DNA of 64,000 nucleotides from Marinobacter salexigens (GTDB taxonomy: Bacteria > Pseudomonadota > Gammaproteobacteria > Pseudomonadales > Oleiphilaceae): contig NZ_NIHC01000006.1 in assembly GCF_002806945.1 (NCBI RefSeq), positions 124,001 to 188,000 on the forward strand, in the 5' to 3' direction. Under the pieces are notes generated by a model. That model saw only the letters and a program-made list of their open reading frames with translations, searched no databases and was not told the origin of the DNA. This document shows positions 1-9,438 of this stretch, one piece after another. Each line of letters starts with the position of its first letter. The stretch's first letter is position 1. Made by a program: the position numbers and the translations under genes.

Positions 1-1055
1 AGAGCTTCCAGTACTGCCATAACATCGCCCGGGGCCGCACCCACCTGGTTTACAGCCTGCACAATGTCATTGAGCGTAACCGCCGGCCCAAACTTGAACA
101 TGCGGGCCGGGTCTTCGGTAATGGCAATCTGGGTATCCTGTTCAATCGCGGTGGTACCGCCCGCAAATGGATTGGGCTGCTGGACCTGCGGGTTCTCCTG
201 AATGGTCACCGTCAGGTTGCCGTGGGTAACGGCTGCAGGGCTAACCTTTACATTCTGCCCAACAACAATGGTGCCCGTGCGGCTGTTTATGACGACCTTT
301 GCAGCATCTTCAGCAGGCTCCACTTCGAGGTTTTCCAGAATCGACAGAAAACTCACCCGCTGTGATGGATCGCGTGGTGCTCTTACAGAAATTGCAGTCG
401 CATCGTGGGCATAGGCCATATCGGGGCCAAGAAACTCATTCACCACTTCAACCACGCGGCGTGCTGTAGTGAAATCCGGGCGCATCAGGTTAAAGGTAAT
501 CGTGTCGCCACGTGTGAAAGGTGAGGCAATCTCACGTTCAATGGTGGCCCCATTTGGAATACGACCAACACTGGGCACGTTCACGGTGATGCGCGAGCCA
601 TCTTGCCCCTGGGCCCCAAAACCACCCACCACCAGACTACCCTGCGCCATGGCATACACATTGCCATCCGCTCCTTTCAGGGGTGCCATCAACAAGGTTC
701 CACCGCGCAAGCTGTCGGCATTACCAATGGAGGAAACAGTTATGTCCATTTCCTGGCCCGCTTTGGCAAAGGGCGGCAAGGTGGCGCTTACCGTAACTGC
801 AGCCACGTTGGCCAGATTCGGGTTTACCCCATCCGGCAGAGTGATGCCGAACTGGTTCATCATGTTGCGGAAGGTCTGGTTGGTGAAAGGTGCTTTATCA
901 CCCGTACCATCCAGACCTACCACCAGGCCATAACCCACAAGCTGGTTGTTACGAACACCTTTGATACGAGCCAGATCCTTCAAGCGGTCAGCCATTACAG
1001 GGCCTGCCATGACAGCGAGCATCAGTGCTAGAACTACGCCTCGGCGTATCTTCAT
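1..1055 (-). CDS. flgI: Flagellar P-ring protein FlgI (C-terminus cut by window edge)
   Basis: FlgI builds the periplasmic P ring around the flagellar rod in the peptidoglycan layer. The reading frame from the ATG at 1055 gives a Sec signal peptide ([21 protein letters not shown]) followed by the family hallmark [26 protein letters not shown], then segments such as [20 protein letters not shown] and [12 protein letters not shown]. The 351 codons present are close to the usual length of about 365-370, so only some 15 residues are missing. The start codon overlaps the flgH stop as ATGA, which indicates translational coupling. It is the last gene of the flg operon visible here. Confidence 0.97.
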   Translation of the reverse strand, partial: MKIRRGVVLALMLAVMAGPVMADRLKDLARIKGVRNNQLVGYGLVVGLDGTGDKAPFTNQTFRNMMNQFGITLPDGVNPNLANVAAVTVSATLPPFAKAGQEMDITVSSIGNADSLRGGTLLMAPLKGADGNVYAMAQGSLVVGGFGAQGQDGSRITVNVPSVGRIPNGATIEREIASPFTRGDTITFNLMRPDFTTARRVVEVVNEFLGPDMAYAHDATAISVRAPRDPSQRVSFLSILENLEVEPAEDAAKVVINSRTGTIVVGQNVKVSPAAVTHGNLTVTIQENPQVQQPNPFAGGTTAIEQDTQIAITEDPARMFKFGPAVTLNDIVQAVNQVGAAPGDVMAVLEA

Positions 1056-1753
1056 AACGGCCACCACTCACTGCTGAAGAACCGGGCCAGCCAGCCCATC
1101 TGGTTTGCCTGATCAAAATCACCGGTGCCGCCGTAGGCAATACGGGCATCGGCAATACGGCTGGATGCCACCACGTTGCCTGGATCAATATCCTGAGGCC
1201 GCACCAACCCGGTCAGGCGTATGTACTCATCGCCATTGGTCAGAGACAGCCATTTCTCACCACGGACCCTGAGAACGCCGTTCGGCAACACTTCAATTAC
1301 CGTTACCGTAATACTGCCTGCCAGGCTGTTGCTTTGGTCTGCTTCTGCCTTTCCTTCAAAATCCCTTTCGTTCTTGATGGATGTTGCAATACCAAAATTG
1401 TTTTTGCCGAGTATATTGGGCTCCGGCAGGGAGATGTCGCTGTCCTTATTGATGCTGGTTTCAGCATTCTTACTGGCCCGCGTGGATTCTTTGAGCGTAA
1501 CGGTCAGCACATCTCCCACGTTCAAGGCGACAGTGTCACCATAAAAGTTGTAGTTGCGGGAGCTCTGATAGATAGCGCCAGATTCGGGATCACGCTGCAT
1601 CATGGCCTGAGCGCGCACAGGCGCATACGCAGGATCATTTGGCTCGGCCCGAGGCCGGCTCATGGCCGTACATCCCTGCAACAGGATCAGCAGCCATACC
1701 AGCAAGAAGGTTCCTGCCGGCCGGATTATCCAGGTTGATGTAGTCGGTTGCAT
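1052..1753 (-). CDS. flgH: Flagellar L-ring lipoprotein FlgH
   Basis: FlgH forms the outer-membrane L ring of the flagellar basal body. I chose the ATG at 1753 rather than a longer frame from 1837 because it is preceded by AGGAG at good spacing and starts a lipoprotein signal peptide (hydrophobic [12 protein letters not shown], lipobox cysteine about residue 26). The mature protein (233 aa in total) contains family segments including GAIYQ near the N-terminus, VGDVLTVTL, the polar [10 protein letters not shown] region and [31 protein letters not shown], which is nearly diagnostic. It lies between flgG and flgI with a 4-base overlap into flgI. Confidence 0.97.
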   Translation of the reverse strand: MQPTTSTWIIRPAGTFLLVWLLILLQGCTAMSRPRAEPNDPAYAPVRAQAMMQRDPESGAIYQSSRNYNFYGDTVALNVGDVLTVTLKESTRASKNAETSINKDSDISLPEPNILGKNNFGIATSIKNERDFEGKAEADQSNSLAGSITVTVIEVLPNGVLRVRGEKWLSLTNGDEYIRLTGLVRPQDIDPGNVVASSRIADARIAYGGTGDFDQANQMGWLARFFSSEWWPL

Positions 1754-1829
1754 GAGCACACTCCTCACCTCTTGCTTCGCGCCCTCCAGTGTATGGACCG
1801 GGCTTCGAAAATGTATATCTTTCAGGTCA

Positions 1830-2618
1830 TTAGCCAATGTTGTTGGTAATGAACTGGAGCATCTGGTCCGTAGTAGAAACCACTTTCGAGTTCATCTCGT
1901 ATGCACGCTGGGTGGTGATCATGTTTACCAACTCTTCAACCACTTCCACATTCGATGATTCAATTACGCCCTGCTCCAGTGTCCCCAGTCCGGCCAGCCC
2001 TGGCTCACCTTCAGCGGGGTCGCCACTGGCGTTGGTTTCTTTGAAGAGGTTGTTGCCAATTGCCTGCAGCCCCTGGGGATTTACAAAATTCACCAGAGTG
2101 ATCTGGCCCAGGTTCACTGGTGCGGCCTGATCGTCAGTGATCGCCGAAACCGTGCCATCTTTACCGATGGTTACTTTCGTGGCGTTCTCAGGCACGTTGA
2201 TATTAGGTTCAAGCGCGTAGCCTTCCGGAGTGACCACATCCCCATCTGCGTTCAACTGGAATTGGCCATCTCGTGTGTAAGCCGTCTGGCCATCCGGCAA
2301 TGCAATTTGCAAAAAGCCCCGGCCACTAATGGCCAGATCCAGCGGCTGCTCGGTAATCTGTAAATTGCCCTGGCTAAACTGCTTGGCTGTGCCTGCTACT
2401 CGCACACCCGTACCCAGTTGCAACCCGGAAGGCAGTTCCGAATTCTGCGTGTTCATGCCGCCCGGCTGCCGGTTGATCTGGTAGAGCAAGTCCTGAAACA
2501 CCGCCCTGTCCCGCTTGAAGCCAGTGGTGTTCACGTTGGCCAGGTTATTGGAAATGGTGGACATGTTTGTGTCCTGGGCGCTTAGCCCTGTTTTACTAAC
2601 CCATAGAGCCGGATGCAT
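1830..2618 (-). CDS. flgG: Flagellar distal rod protein FlgG
   Basis: FlgG is the distal rod subunit. The start at 2618 (MHPALWVSKTGLSAQDTNM) has an ideal AAGGAG 7 bases upstream; a longer frame from 2657 lacks such support. The 262-residue protein has the N-terminal flagellar rod/hook motif NNLANVNTTGFKRDRAVFQDL, the central QGNLQITEQPLDLAISGRGFLQI segment and the C-terminal helix NVEVVEELVNMITTQRAYEMNSKVV shared by all axial proteins. Length matches the family (about 260). It is followed by flgH after about 76 bases. Confidence 0.98.
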   Translation of the reverse strand: MHPALWVSKTGLSAQDTNMSTISNNLANVNTTGFKRDRAVFQDLLYQINRQPGGMNTQNSELPSGLQLGTGVRVAGTAKQFSQGNLQITEQPLDLAISGRGFLQIALPDGQTAYTRDGQFQLNADGDVVTPEGYALEPNINVPENATKVTIGKDGTVSAITDDQAAPVNLGQITLVNFVNPQGLQAIGNNLFKETNASGDPAEGEPGLAGLGTLEQGVIESSNVEVVEELVNMITTQRAYEMNSKVVSTTDQMLQFITNNIG

Positions 2619-2708
2619 AGTTTTACTCCTTGCCGGTAACTGGTTTGCGGCTAACATTTGCCGCTTTGAACCAGGCTGGCGTTGTTTTCACGTTGTATTC
2701 AACAGTTA

Positions 2709-3461
2709 TCAGAGGTTCTGCAACAGCCGTGCCGCCGCCTCGGAATTCTCGTTTGCCGTGCGCATTACCTTCACTTGCATCTCGTACTGCCGGGACAACT
2801 GAAGGTTGGAAATCATCTCTTCCACAGCATTAACGTTAGAGCTTTCAAGAAAGCCTGAGGCCACTCGCATCGCCCCATCAACCGGCTCGCCGCCATCAAC
2901 TTCCTGCCCTTCTTTGCGCCGGATAAAGCCGTCCAAGCCCTTTTCCAGAGCATCCCGCGGAGGGTTGACCAGTTTTAGCCGGTCCACTTCCACCAGCTGG
3001 TCCGGTGGGCCACCCACTGGCACAATGGAAACAGTGCCATCGGCACCAATCTGCACATTATCGAAAGGAGGTAAGGCTACCGGCCCGCCGTTGCCCAACA
3101 CCATTTCGCCGGAACTCAGGCGCACCAGCCCGTTCACATCAATCTGCAAACTGCCGGAGCGGGTAAAAACTTCCTCACCCAGGTTGTTCTGAATGGCAAG
3201 CCAGCCATCCCCCTCCATGGCAACGTCCATCTTGCGACCGGTTTGCATCAGAGCGCCTGCAGAGAGATCGGTACCGGGGCGTTCAGACATGGCGTAGGCA
3301 CGGGTAGGATAATGCTCCCCGAACACGGGCATGCTCCGGGCCTGGGCAAAATCTTTCTTGAAGCCTGTGGTGCTTACGTTGGCCAGGTTATTGGCATGGG
3401 CACGCTGGGAGAGCATATTCTGCTTCGCGCCAGACATACCGAGATAAAGTGCTTTGTCCAT
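2709..3461 (-). CDS. flgF: Flagellar proximal rod protein FlgF
   Basis: FlgF is a proximal rod component. The 250-residue product begins MDKALYLGMSGAKQNMLSQRAHANNLANVSTTGFKKD, the FlgF/FlgG-type rod motif, and ends with the axial C-terminal helix (SSNVNAVEEMISNLQLSRQYEMQVKVM). A GCAGGAG ribosome binding site precedes the ATG. It lies between flgE and flgG in the standard order. The length is typical for FlgF (about 250). Confidence 0.97.
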   Translation of the reverse strand: MDKALYLGMSGAKQNMLSQRAHANNLANVSTTGFKKDFAQARSMPVFGEHYPTRAYAMSERPGTDLSAGALMQTGRKMDVAMEGDGWLAIQNNLGEEVFTRSGSLQIDVNGLVRLSSGEMVLGNGGPVALPPFDNVQIGADGTVSIVPVGGPPDQLVEVDRLKLVNPPRDALEKGLDGFIRRKEGQEVDGGEPVDGAMRVASGFLESSNVNAVEEMISNLQLSRQYEMQVKVMRTANENSEAAARLLQNL

Positions 3462-3549
3462 GGGAAAACTCCTGCCGGAATTTTGACTGTTTTCGATGTT
3501 CTTACAGTCATTCTTGCAGGAGTCATGCCATGTTCACATCAAAGCCGAT

Positions 3550-5418
3550 TTAGCGGAGATTGATGATGGTCTGGGTGACCGCATCGGAGGTTTCAATGGT
3601 TTTTGCGTTCGCCTGATAGTTACGCTGGGCAATGATCAGGTTCACCAGTTCGGCGGAAAGATCCACGTTAGATTCTTCTACGGAGCTGGCCTTAATGCCA
3701 CCAAGAGTTCCGGTATCCGGCTGACCAATAATTGGCTGACCGGATTCAAAGGTTTCAACCCAGCTGGTGTCACCCACCGGCGATAGACCGTTGGTGTTAT
3801 TGAAAGCCGCAAGGGCTACCTGCCCCAGCGCCTTGGATTGACCGTTTGTGTAACGGGCAAACAACACACCCTGCTTGGACACATCAAGCCCCGAGAGCCG
3901 GCCGGTGGTATAGCCATTCTGGCGCTGATCATCAACACCAAAGGCCGCACCATACTGAGTGGTTTCACCCAGGCTAAGCACAAACGCAGACGTGGTTGGT
4001 GGCTCCGGGATAGGAGTAACCACAGTGGTGCCCAGCGGCGGTGGGCCATCAGCTCCATTGGGCTGGCCATTTTGATCCTTCGGAACCCAATCCGATACCA
4101 CAATTTCACCAGAAGGATCGCCGTCAATAGACTGCAAAACACCATCCTGATCGAATCTGGCAGTAAAAGGCGTGCTATCTGTTCCCGCAACCATCTCGCC
4201 ATCAATTTGCAGATAAACAGACCACTCACTTACACCAATACCATTCCCAGGTGAAGGCTCTTTCACAAAGAACTGCGTGAGTTCGTGGGAATTACCCAAG
4301 CTATCAAAGATGGATGTAGACGTAGCGTGGTTATAAGTGCGCTGATCCTGTGGGTTGAACTCATTGGTTATGCGAATCGGTGATTGGGCATAGGCATCAA
4401 CAAAATTGGTACTACCCCCTGTTGATGTCAGCCCTGCAATGGTTCGTTCGCCTGTCACGTTGATATCACCGGTGGCGGAAACACTGCCGCCGGTAAAGGT
4501 GACATCCAAATTTTCGCCTTGGTTGTGGCTGATGGTTAGCACATCGTTACCAGACCCATCGTCAGCAACGGAAGCCGAAATGGCAGTATCACTTGAGCGA
4601 TTGATCGCTGCACTGAGATCGGCAAGCGAACTGACAGTGCTTGTATCCAGTTGCAGAGGCGCCCCATTCACACTGAGATCAAACGTGAAACCCGCTGCGG
4701 CAACATCGGCGTCTGTGAGAGGCAGAGGCGCCGTTGTAGCGGCTGAGGCACTCAACCCCGGAACGCTAGTGAGCCTGTCTGCTGCCATGCGCGCGGTGGT
4801 AACGCCCGTCAAATCAACAGAATAGGCTGGCGTTCCATCGGAATAGGTCACATCAAACTGTTCACCGGCAATGTTTCCAAGTGATAAGGGGCCAACATCT
4901 CGCACTCGGGACTCCAGCACCGGCTGACGCGAATCCAGGTTCAGGTCCGAACGAAGATTGGTGGTGCGACGCGGCGCCAGGTTGTCGGTTTCAATCTCTA
5001 AATTGCCCCGTATCCCGGAAAGATTGCCGTCATCATCGGCCGTATAACCCTGCACCCGCATAGACTGGTTATTTACCACGAAGCCGTCTTTATCAATCGT
5101 AAACTGCCCTGCCCGTGAGTAACGGGTTTCGCCGCCACTGCTCAGGATAAAAAAGCCATCACCACTGATGGCCATATCCAGGCCGCTGTCGGTAAAGCTG
5201 ATATTACCTTGCCCGAAAGACTGCTTCACATCCTGAACGCTTACACCATCACCAATAGGATTGGAGCCGCCGCTCAGGAAGCCGCTGGCATAAAGATCGC
5301 CAAACTGAACCTTACTGCCCTTGAATCCTACGGTACTGGCGTTGGCAATATTGTTGCCGGTAACGTCCAGATCTACCGCTGCAGCCCGCAGGCCACTGAG
5401 CCCCGTATTAAAAGCCAT
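3550..5418 (-). CDS. flgE: Flagellar hook protein FlgE (long form)
   Basis: FlgE polymerises into the flagellar hook. The N-terminus (MAFNTGLSGLRAAAVDLDVTGNNIANASTVGFKGSKVQFGDLYA) and C-terminus (EESNVDLSAELVNLIIAQRNYQANAKTIETSD) are the conserved D0/D1 axial segments. At 622 residues it is much longer than the enterobacterial protein (about 400). The extra length is in the central, surface-exposed domains (about residues 170-480), rich in Thr, Ser, Asp and Gly, as in many marine gammaproteobacteria. AGGGG precedes the ATG. It is followed by flgF 88 bases downstream. Confidence 0.97.
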   Translation of the reverse strand: MAFNTGLSGLRAAAVDLDVTGNNIANASTVGFKGSKVQFGDLYASGFLSGGSNPIGDGVSVQDVKQSFGQGNISFTDSGLDMAISGDGFFILSSGGETRYSRAGQFTIDKDGFVVNNQSMRVQGYTADDDGNLSGIRGNLEIETDNLAPRRTTNLRSDLNLDSRQPVLESRVRDVGPLSLGNIAGEQFDVTYSDGTPAYSVDLTGVTTARMAADRLTSVPGLSASAATTAPLPLTDADVAAAGFTFDLSVNGAPLQLDTSTVSSLADLSAAINRSSDTAISASVADDGSGNDVLTISHNQGENLDVTFTGGSVSATGDINVTGERTIAGLTSTGGSTNFVDAYAQSPIRITNEFNPQDQRTYNHATSTSIFDSLGNSHELTQFFVKEPSPGNGIGVSEWSVYLQIDGEMVAGTDSTPFTARFDQDGVLQSIDGDPSGEIVVSDWVPKDQNGQPNGADGPPPLGTTVVTPIPEPPTTSAFVLSLGETTQYGAAFGVDDQRQNGYTTGRLSGLDVSKQGVLFARYTNGQSKALGQVALAAFNNTNGLSPVGDTSWVETFESGQPIIGQPDTGTLGGIKASSVEESNVDLSAELVNLIIAQRNYQANAKTIETSDAVTQTIINLR

Positions 5419-5444
5419 AATTCACCCCTGGTCTGACACCGGTA

Positions 5445-6122
5445 TTAATTGATTTGCTGAACATCTGACAACGCAATGGAACCCATGCCTGCCAGATTCA
5501 AAGTAACGGACCCATTTTGCCCAAGTGACACACTGTCTACATTGGCGCTAACAAGGGTCGGAAGCTGCACACTGCCCTGGGGATAGGATCCTTCAGCCAC
5601 GATCTGGTACGGGCCTGGCGGCAAGCTATTGCCGTTCCCATCCTTGCCATCCCAGCTAAATTCCTTAACTCCGGCAGAGCTGCTGCCAAGATCAATCTGC
5701 CGAACAAGTTCGCCGTTCGGGCTATGGACAGACAAGCGCAAACCCCCCGTTGAAGCCGGCACCTGGATGTTTCCGGAGATTTCCCCCTCCGCACCCAGAA
5801 TTCCCACTTCGGAAGGTGCAAGCACCGTTTTGCCCACCATCGCCGAGGCTTGTAGCGCCTGTGTAGAGCGGAACTGCCCCACCACGTCTTCCACAGTGCC
5901 CGACAACTTCTGCATTTCTTCCAGCGAGCTGAACTGCGCCAGCTGGGAAATAAACTCTCCGTTGTCCTGGGGCTCTAACGGGTTCTGGTTCTTCAGCTGC
6001 GCCAGCATCAGCTCCATAAACTCGTTTTTACCGAGTTCGCCTTTGCCCTGAGCGCCGCTTTGTGGCTGGCTTCTGTAATTCGCCAGTACGTCTGAGGCTT
6101 CTGTCGCATTAACTGCACTCAT
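5445..6122 (-). CDS. flgD: Flagellar hook-capping protein FlgD
   Basis: FlgD caps the growing hook and is needed for FlgE assembly. The 225-residue protein has the N-terminal FlgD motif (GKNEFMELMLAQLKNQNPLEPQDNGEFISQLAQFSSLEEMQKL), followed by a FlgD Ig-like/tudor region (VHSPNGELVRQIDLGSSSAGVKEFSWDGKDGNGNSLPPGPY). The Shine-Dalgarno is weak (GGGGA), consistent with translation from the flgBC message. It sits 18 bases after flgC. Confidence 0.97.
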   Translation of the reverse strand: MSAVNATEASDVLANYRSQPQSGAQGKGELGKNEFMELMLAQLKNQNPLEPQDNGEFISQLAQFSSLEEMQKLSGTVEDVVGQFRSTQALQASAMVGKTVLAPSEVGILGAEGEISGNIQVPASTGGLRLSVHSPNGELVRQIDLGSSSAGVKEFSWDGKDGNGNSLPPGPYQIVAEGSYPQGSVQLPTLVSANVDSVSLGQNGSVTLNLAGMGSIALSDVQQIN

Positions 6123-6140
6123 GATTCAATCCCCGCCCCG

Positions 6141-6590
6141 TTACTGCTGACCAAGTGTCAGGATGCGCTGCATCATGGATTTCGCCGTGTTCATAATGTC
6201 CACGTTCATCTGAAAACTTCTTGAGGAAGACATCATGTCTGCCATCTCTTCCACCACGTTCACGTTGGGGTAATACACATAGCCATCTTCATTGGCGGCC
6301 GGGTGATGTGGCTCGTACCGCATTTGCAGCTCAGCATCACTTTCCACGATGCCCTCCACACGAACGCCTGCTCCAGCCACCTCTCCTGCCTGAACCCCAA
6401 AATCCTGTTGGCCCGGATTCATCATGGATTGCTGGATAGCCGAGAACACCGGCTTGCGAGCACGATAGGTTGTGTCAGTACTGGAACTTGCCGTCTCTGC
6501 GTTAGCAATGTTTGAAGCGGTGGTATTCAGCCTTAACGACTGCGCCGTCATGCCGGAACCGGCGATATCGAATATGTTGCCCAGTGACAT
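6141..6590 (-). CDS. flgC: Flagellar proximal rod protein FlgC
   Basis: FlgC is a proximal rod subunit. The 149-residue product starts MSLGNIFDIAGSGMTAQSLRLNTTASNIANAETASSS, carries the family's KPVFSAI segment and ends with YPNVNVVEEMADMMSSSRSFQMNVDIMNTAKSMMQRILTLGQQ, a characteristic FlgC C-terminus. AAGGAG lies at good spacing before the ATG. It is 34 bases downstream of flgB. Confidence 0.98.
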   Translation of the reverse strand: MSLGNIFDIAGSGMTAQSLRLNTTASNIANAETASSSTDTTYRARKPVFSAIQQSMMNPGQQDFGVQAGEVAGAGVRVEGIVESDAELQMRYEPHHPAANEDGYVYYPNVNVVEEMADMMSSSRSFQMNVDIMNTAKSMMQRILTLGQQ

Positions 6591-6624
6591 GGTGATTCTC
6601 CTTCACAAATCGTGGAACCGCGGA

Positions 6625-7023
6625 TTACTCGCCTTTCAGGGCTTTGGTCAGGCCGGTAAATTTACTGTTCAAAAACTGGAAACTCGCCTGGTAATCCATC
6701 GCGTTGCGCATGAACCGTGTCTGCTCTGCCTGGGCATCCACCGTGTTGCCATCTACAGAGGGCTGGTTAGGCACCCGGTACAGCAAATCTGAATCACCGC
6801 CAGCTACAGAGGTATCCATATGGCCCGCGTGGGTTTTCTCCATGCTGATACCGCTCATGCTGTCCTGGGCTTTCTGCATCATGGCCTGAAAGTCCATATC
6901 ACGGGCCTTGAAGCCCGGCGTGTCGGCGTTGGCAAGATTGTTCGCCAGAATCTCAGCACGCTGAACTCTGGCTTCCAGCGCATGCTGGTGAATGCCAAGA
7001 GCTTTATCAAAAGTGATCGCCAT
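6625..7023 (-). CDS. flgB: Flagellar proximal rod protein FlgB
   Basis: FlgB is the first rod protein and the first gene of this operon. The 132-residue protein starts MAITFDKALGIHQHALEARVQRAEILANNLANADTPGFKARDMDF and ends in the short FlgB C-terminal helix (NAMDYQASFQFLNSKFTGLTKALKGE). A CGGAGG site precedes the ATG. A sigma54 promoter about 70 bases upstream should drive flgB and the genes after it. flgA, cheV and cheR, often neighbours of flgB in related genera, are not adjacent: the upstream neighbour is a nitroreductase. Confidence 0.97.
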   Translation of the reverse strand: MAITFDKALGIHQHALEARVQRAEILANNLANADTPGFKARDMDFQAMMQKAQDSMSGISMEKTHAGHMDTSVAGGDSDLLYRVPNQPSVDGNTVDAQAEQTRFMRNAMDYQASFQFLNSKFTGLTKALKGE

Positions 7024-7089
7024 ACAACCTCCGAAATGCTGTCACCAGCGAGTTGGTGCCTTGCCGGTTTCGTTCTATGGCAGAACTAA

Positions 7090-7105
7090 AGCAATGCTGA
7101 TGCCA
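7090..7105 (-). promoter_or_regulatory. Sigma54 (RpoN) promoter of the flg operon
   Basis: On the minus strand this reads TGGCATCAGCATTGCT. It matches the -24/-12 consensus TGGCAC-N5-TTGCW with invariant GG and GC at the required spacing; only the C and G after TGGCA differ. It lies 67 bases upstream of the flgB start in a gene-free interval. RpoN control of flgB is known for polar-flagellate pseudomonads; assignment here is from the sequence match. Confidence 0.85.
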
Positions 7106-7207
7106 GATTTCGGAAGCCCAATGAATTCGGGCATTTCAGACAGATTAAGGGGGAATACAGGGCAGGTATACTGGGAAAGGAGCGGCAACCTCTGATGAAA
7201 GCGGCAA

Positions 7208-7242
7208 GCTGTTTCCCCCGTCAAAGCAAAGAGGGAAACAGC
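7208..7242 (-). terminator. Inverted repeat after the nitroreductase gene
   Basis: GCTGTTTCCC (7208-7217) pairs perfectly with GGGAAACAGC (7233-7242) across a 15-base loop, 8 bases beyond the nitroreductase stop. There is no clear T-run, so it may be a weak terminator or an mRNA 3'-end stabiliser. Confidence 0.45.
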
Positions 7243-7250
7243 CTCGGTCG

Positions 7251-7814
7251 TCAGGCCGGCCAGCGGGTGACAAACTCGGACAATTCAGGCCTGGGAACGG
7301 CCGGCTTGTTGGTCGATACAGTACCGGTATAAAGGAAGCCGATGATTGACTCTCCCTCTTCCAAACCAAGCCCTTTGAGAACAACAGGGTTATAGACCAG
7401 CTCACCAGTACGCCACATAACACCAAAGCCTGCATCCTGCAGGGCAAGCCCAAGATAGCTCATGCCTGCTCCCGCTGAGAGTATCTGTTCAACTTCCGGA
7501 ACTTTAGGGTGTGGTTTGGGAGACGCAATTCCAACAATAATCATGGGGGAGCGATGCGCCTTGTTACGTATTATGTCCAGCTTCTTTTCGTCGGTTTTGC
7601 CTCTCAAATCAGAGTACCCGGCAGCAAGCACTTCACCCAAGGCATCAAGGCCAGCACCTTCAATCACCAGATAACGCCAGGGGCGTAACAATGCATGATC
7701 CGGAGCCCGGGACGCACACGCAAAGGCCCGGTCAAGTGTTGCGGCATCGGGAGCTGGTGCTTCCAACCGTGGCTCAGACGCTCTGTTGAGCAAAAAGTCA
7801 GTGACTGAACTCAT
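7251..7814 (-). CDS. Nitroreductase family protein (YdjA-like)
   Basis: A 187-residue FMN-dependent nitroreductase-family oxidoreductase. Visible family features are the N-terminal RASEPRLEAPAPDAATLDRAFACASRAPDHALLRPWRYLVIEG (the R-x-S plus 'APDHxxLRPWRF' FMN-binding region typical of YdjA), the central KAHRSPMIIVGIA and the C-terminal GMSYLGLALQDAGFGVMWRTGELVYNPVVLKGLGLEEGESIIGFLYTG. Members use NAD(P)H to reduce nitroaromatics or quinone-like substrates; the physiological substrate is unknown. It is a single gene between the flg promoter and the divergent cyclase gene, with no strong Shine-Dalgarno at the ATG (7814). Confidence 0.88.
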   Translation of the reverse strand: MSSVTDFLLNRASEPRLEAPAPDAATLDRAFACASRAPDHALLRPWRYLVIEGAGLDALGEVLAAGYSDLRGKTDEKKLDIIRNKAHRSPMIIVGIASPKPHPKVPEVEQILSAGAGMSYLGLALQDAGFGVMWRTGELVYNPVVLKGLGLEEGESIIGFLYTGTVSTNKPAVPRPELSEFVTRWPA

Positions 7815-7992
7815 ATCAATAATTTTCCGATAACTGAATCATGGCCAATCGGCCTTCAAACCGGGCCAGTGAATTGTGGGTTATACGTAATACTGCTAAC
7901 CTTTAGTCGTACTACCAAGCACTATTCCCGAACATGTCTTACAAACTACAAATGAATTTACACGGTTCCTGCACCATGAGTGATCAGCGTAC

Positions 7993-9438
7993 ATGATGAG
8001 TGCTCCGGCAGATCTTCGCAATGCCAGCAATAGCCTGGTTAAATCCGCCACTTCTGAGGCTCAGAACAGGCCGATAGCTATCCCCCCAATGCCCGACTAT
8101 AGCGGGCGCGTGCTTGCGTACACAGCAACCGCAATCGTTATTGTTATTGGTGTCTGGCAGGGCGTATTCCAAACATGGCATTTATGGCTGGTTGGTGGAG
8201 CTTTGCTTTGGCCTCACCTGGCACACCTCATATCCCGGCACACTTTTTTGAAAGACTCCCCACGCATTCGCCAAAGAATGCTTACAATCGATTGTGTAAT
8301 TGGGGGCGGTTTTGTCGGCTGCATAGGGCTGGTTGCCATTCCATCGGCTATGGCTGTACTTATGATGATGTTCAGCGCTCTCATCATTGGTGGAATTCGT
8401 CAGTGGCTTATTGGCTGCGTGTTTATGACAGCCTCTGCCCTCGCATTTCTGGCTGTTCTCGGCCCTGCTGAATCGTTCCAGTCGCCCTTGATCACCAGCA
8501 TGTTCGCAATAGTAACCACAGGTTTTTACATCTGCGTAACCGCATTCTATTCCCACCAGCAAGCCCGCGCCCTTATGCTGGCAAAAACCCAAATACAAAA
8601 CCAGCGCGAACAGTCCATCGCCCTCTCCCACAAGCTATCCAAATACCTCTCTCCCCAGGTGTGGCAATCCATTTTTACCGGAGAAAGAGATGTTCGCCTG
8701 GAAACCCAGCGTAAAAAGCTCGCCGTATTTTTCTCCGACATAAAAGGCTTTACCGAACTTTCGGAAGAAATGGAGCCGGAAGCGCTTACTGAGCTGCTGA
8801 ACCACTACTTCAACGGCATGTCTGAAGTTGCCCTGAAGTATGGCGGCACTATCGATAAATTCGTGGGCGACTCCATCATGATTTTCTTTGGCGACCCTAC
8901 CAGTCGTGGCCCGCGAGAAGATGCCTTCGCCTGCGTATCTATGGCCCTCGACATGCGCAATCACATGAAAATCCTGCGCCAGAAGTGGCGCAGCCAAGGC
9001 ATAAAGTCGCCACTCGAAATTCGCATGGGAATAAGCACCGGCTACACAACTGTAGGTAATTTCGGAGCTGAAAACCGCATGGATTACACCATCATCGGCA
9101 AGGAAGTGAATCTTGCCAGCCGGCTTGAATCTCTGGCGGAGCCGGGCGAAATTCTTGTCTCCTACGAGACTTTCTCACTGATCAAAGACCGCATAATGTG
9201 CCGTGACAAGGGCGAAATCACCGTGAAGGGTTTCGGCCGGCCCGTCCCCATTTATGAAGTGGTGGATTTCCGCAGGGATATGGGCCCAAACCGCAGCTTT
9301 ATGGAGCATGAGCACAGCGGCTTTGCCATGTACCTTGATTCAGAAAAAATCACTAGCAAAGAACGGCAGAGCATCCTCATTGCACTGGAAACTGCCGCAG
9401 ATCGCCTGCGGCACGAAGCAGACAGCACTCAGAACTGA
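7993..9438 (+). CDS. cyaB: Membrane class III adenylate cyclase with MASE2 domain (CyaB-like)
   Basis: Predicted to make cAMP from ATP. Residues about 40-190 form a multi-helix MASE2-type membrane sensor, followed by a short linker helix and a class III cyclase domain from about residue 243. Metal-binding aspartates are D249 (FFSDIKGFTEL) and D293 (DKFVGDSIMIFFGDP). K289 and the D of MDYTIIG are the residues that select adenine over guanine, and GKEVNLASRLE follows. Architecture and length (481 aa) match Pseudomonas aeruginosa CyaB. The start codon is chosen from the double ATG at 7993/7996; the Shine-Dalgarno is weak. Its stop codon directly abuts the queF stop on the other strand. Confidence 0.88.
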   Translation: MMSAPADLRNASNSLVKSATSEAQNRPIAIPPMPDYSGRVLAYTATAIVIVIGVWQGVFQTWHLWLVGGALLWPHLAHLISRHTFLKDSPRIRQRMLTIDCVIGGGFVGCIGLVAIPSAMAVLMMMFSALIIGGIRQWLIGCVFMTASALAFLAVLGPAESFQSPLITSMFAIVTTGFYICVTAFYSHQQARALMLAKTQIQNQREQSIALSHKLSKYLSPQVWQSIFTGERDVRLETQRKKLAVFFSDIKGFTELSEEMEPEALTELLNHYFNGMSEVALKYGGTIDKFVGDSIMIFFGDPTSRGPREDAFACVSMALDMRNHMKILRQKWRSQGIKSPLEIRMGISTGYTTVGNFGAENRMDYTIIGKEVNLASRLESLAEPGEILVSYETFSLIKDRIMCRDKGEITVKGFGRPVPIYEVVDFRRDMGPNRSFMEHEHSGFAMYLDSEKITSKERQSILIALETAADRLRHEADSTQN

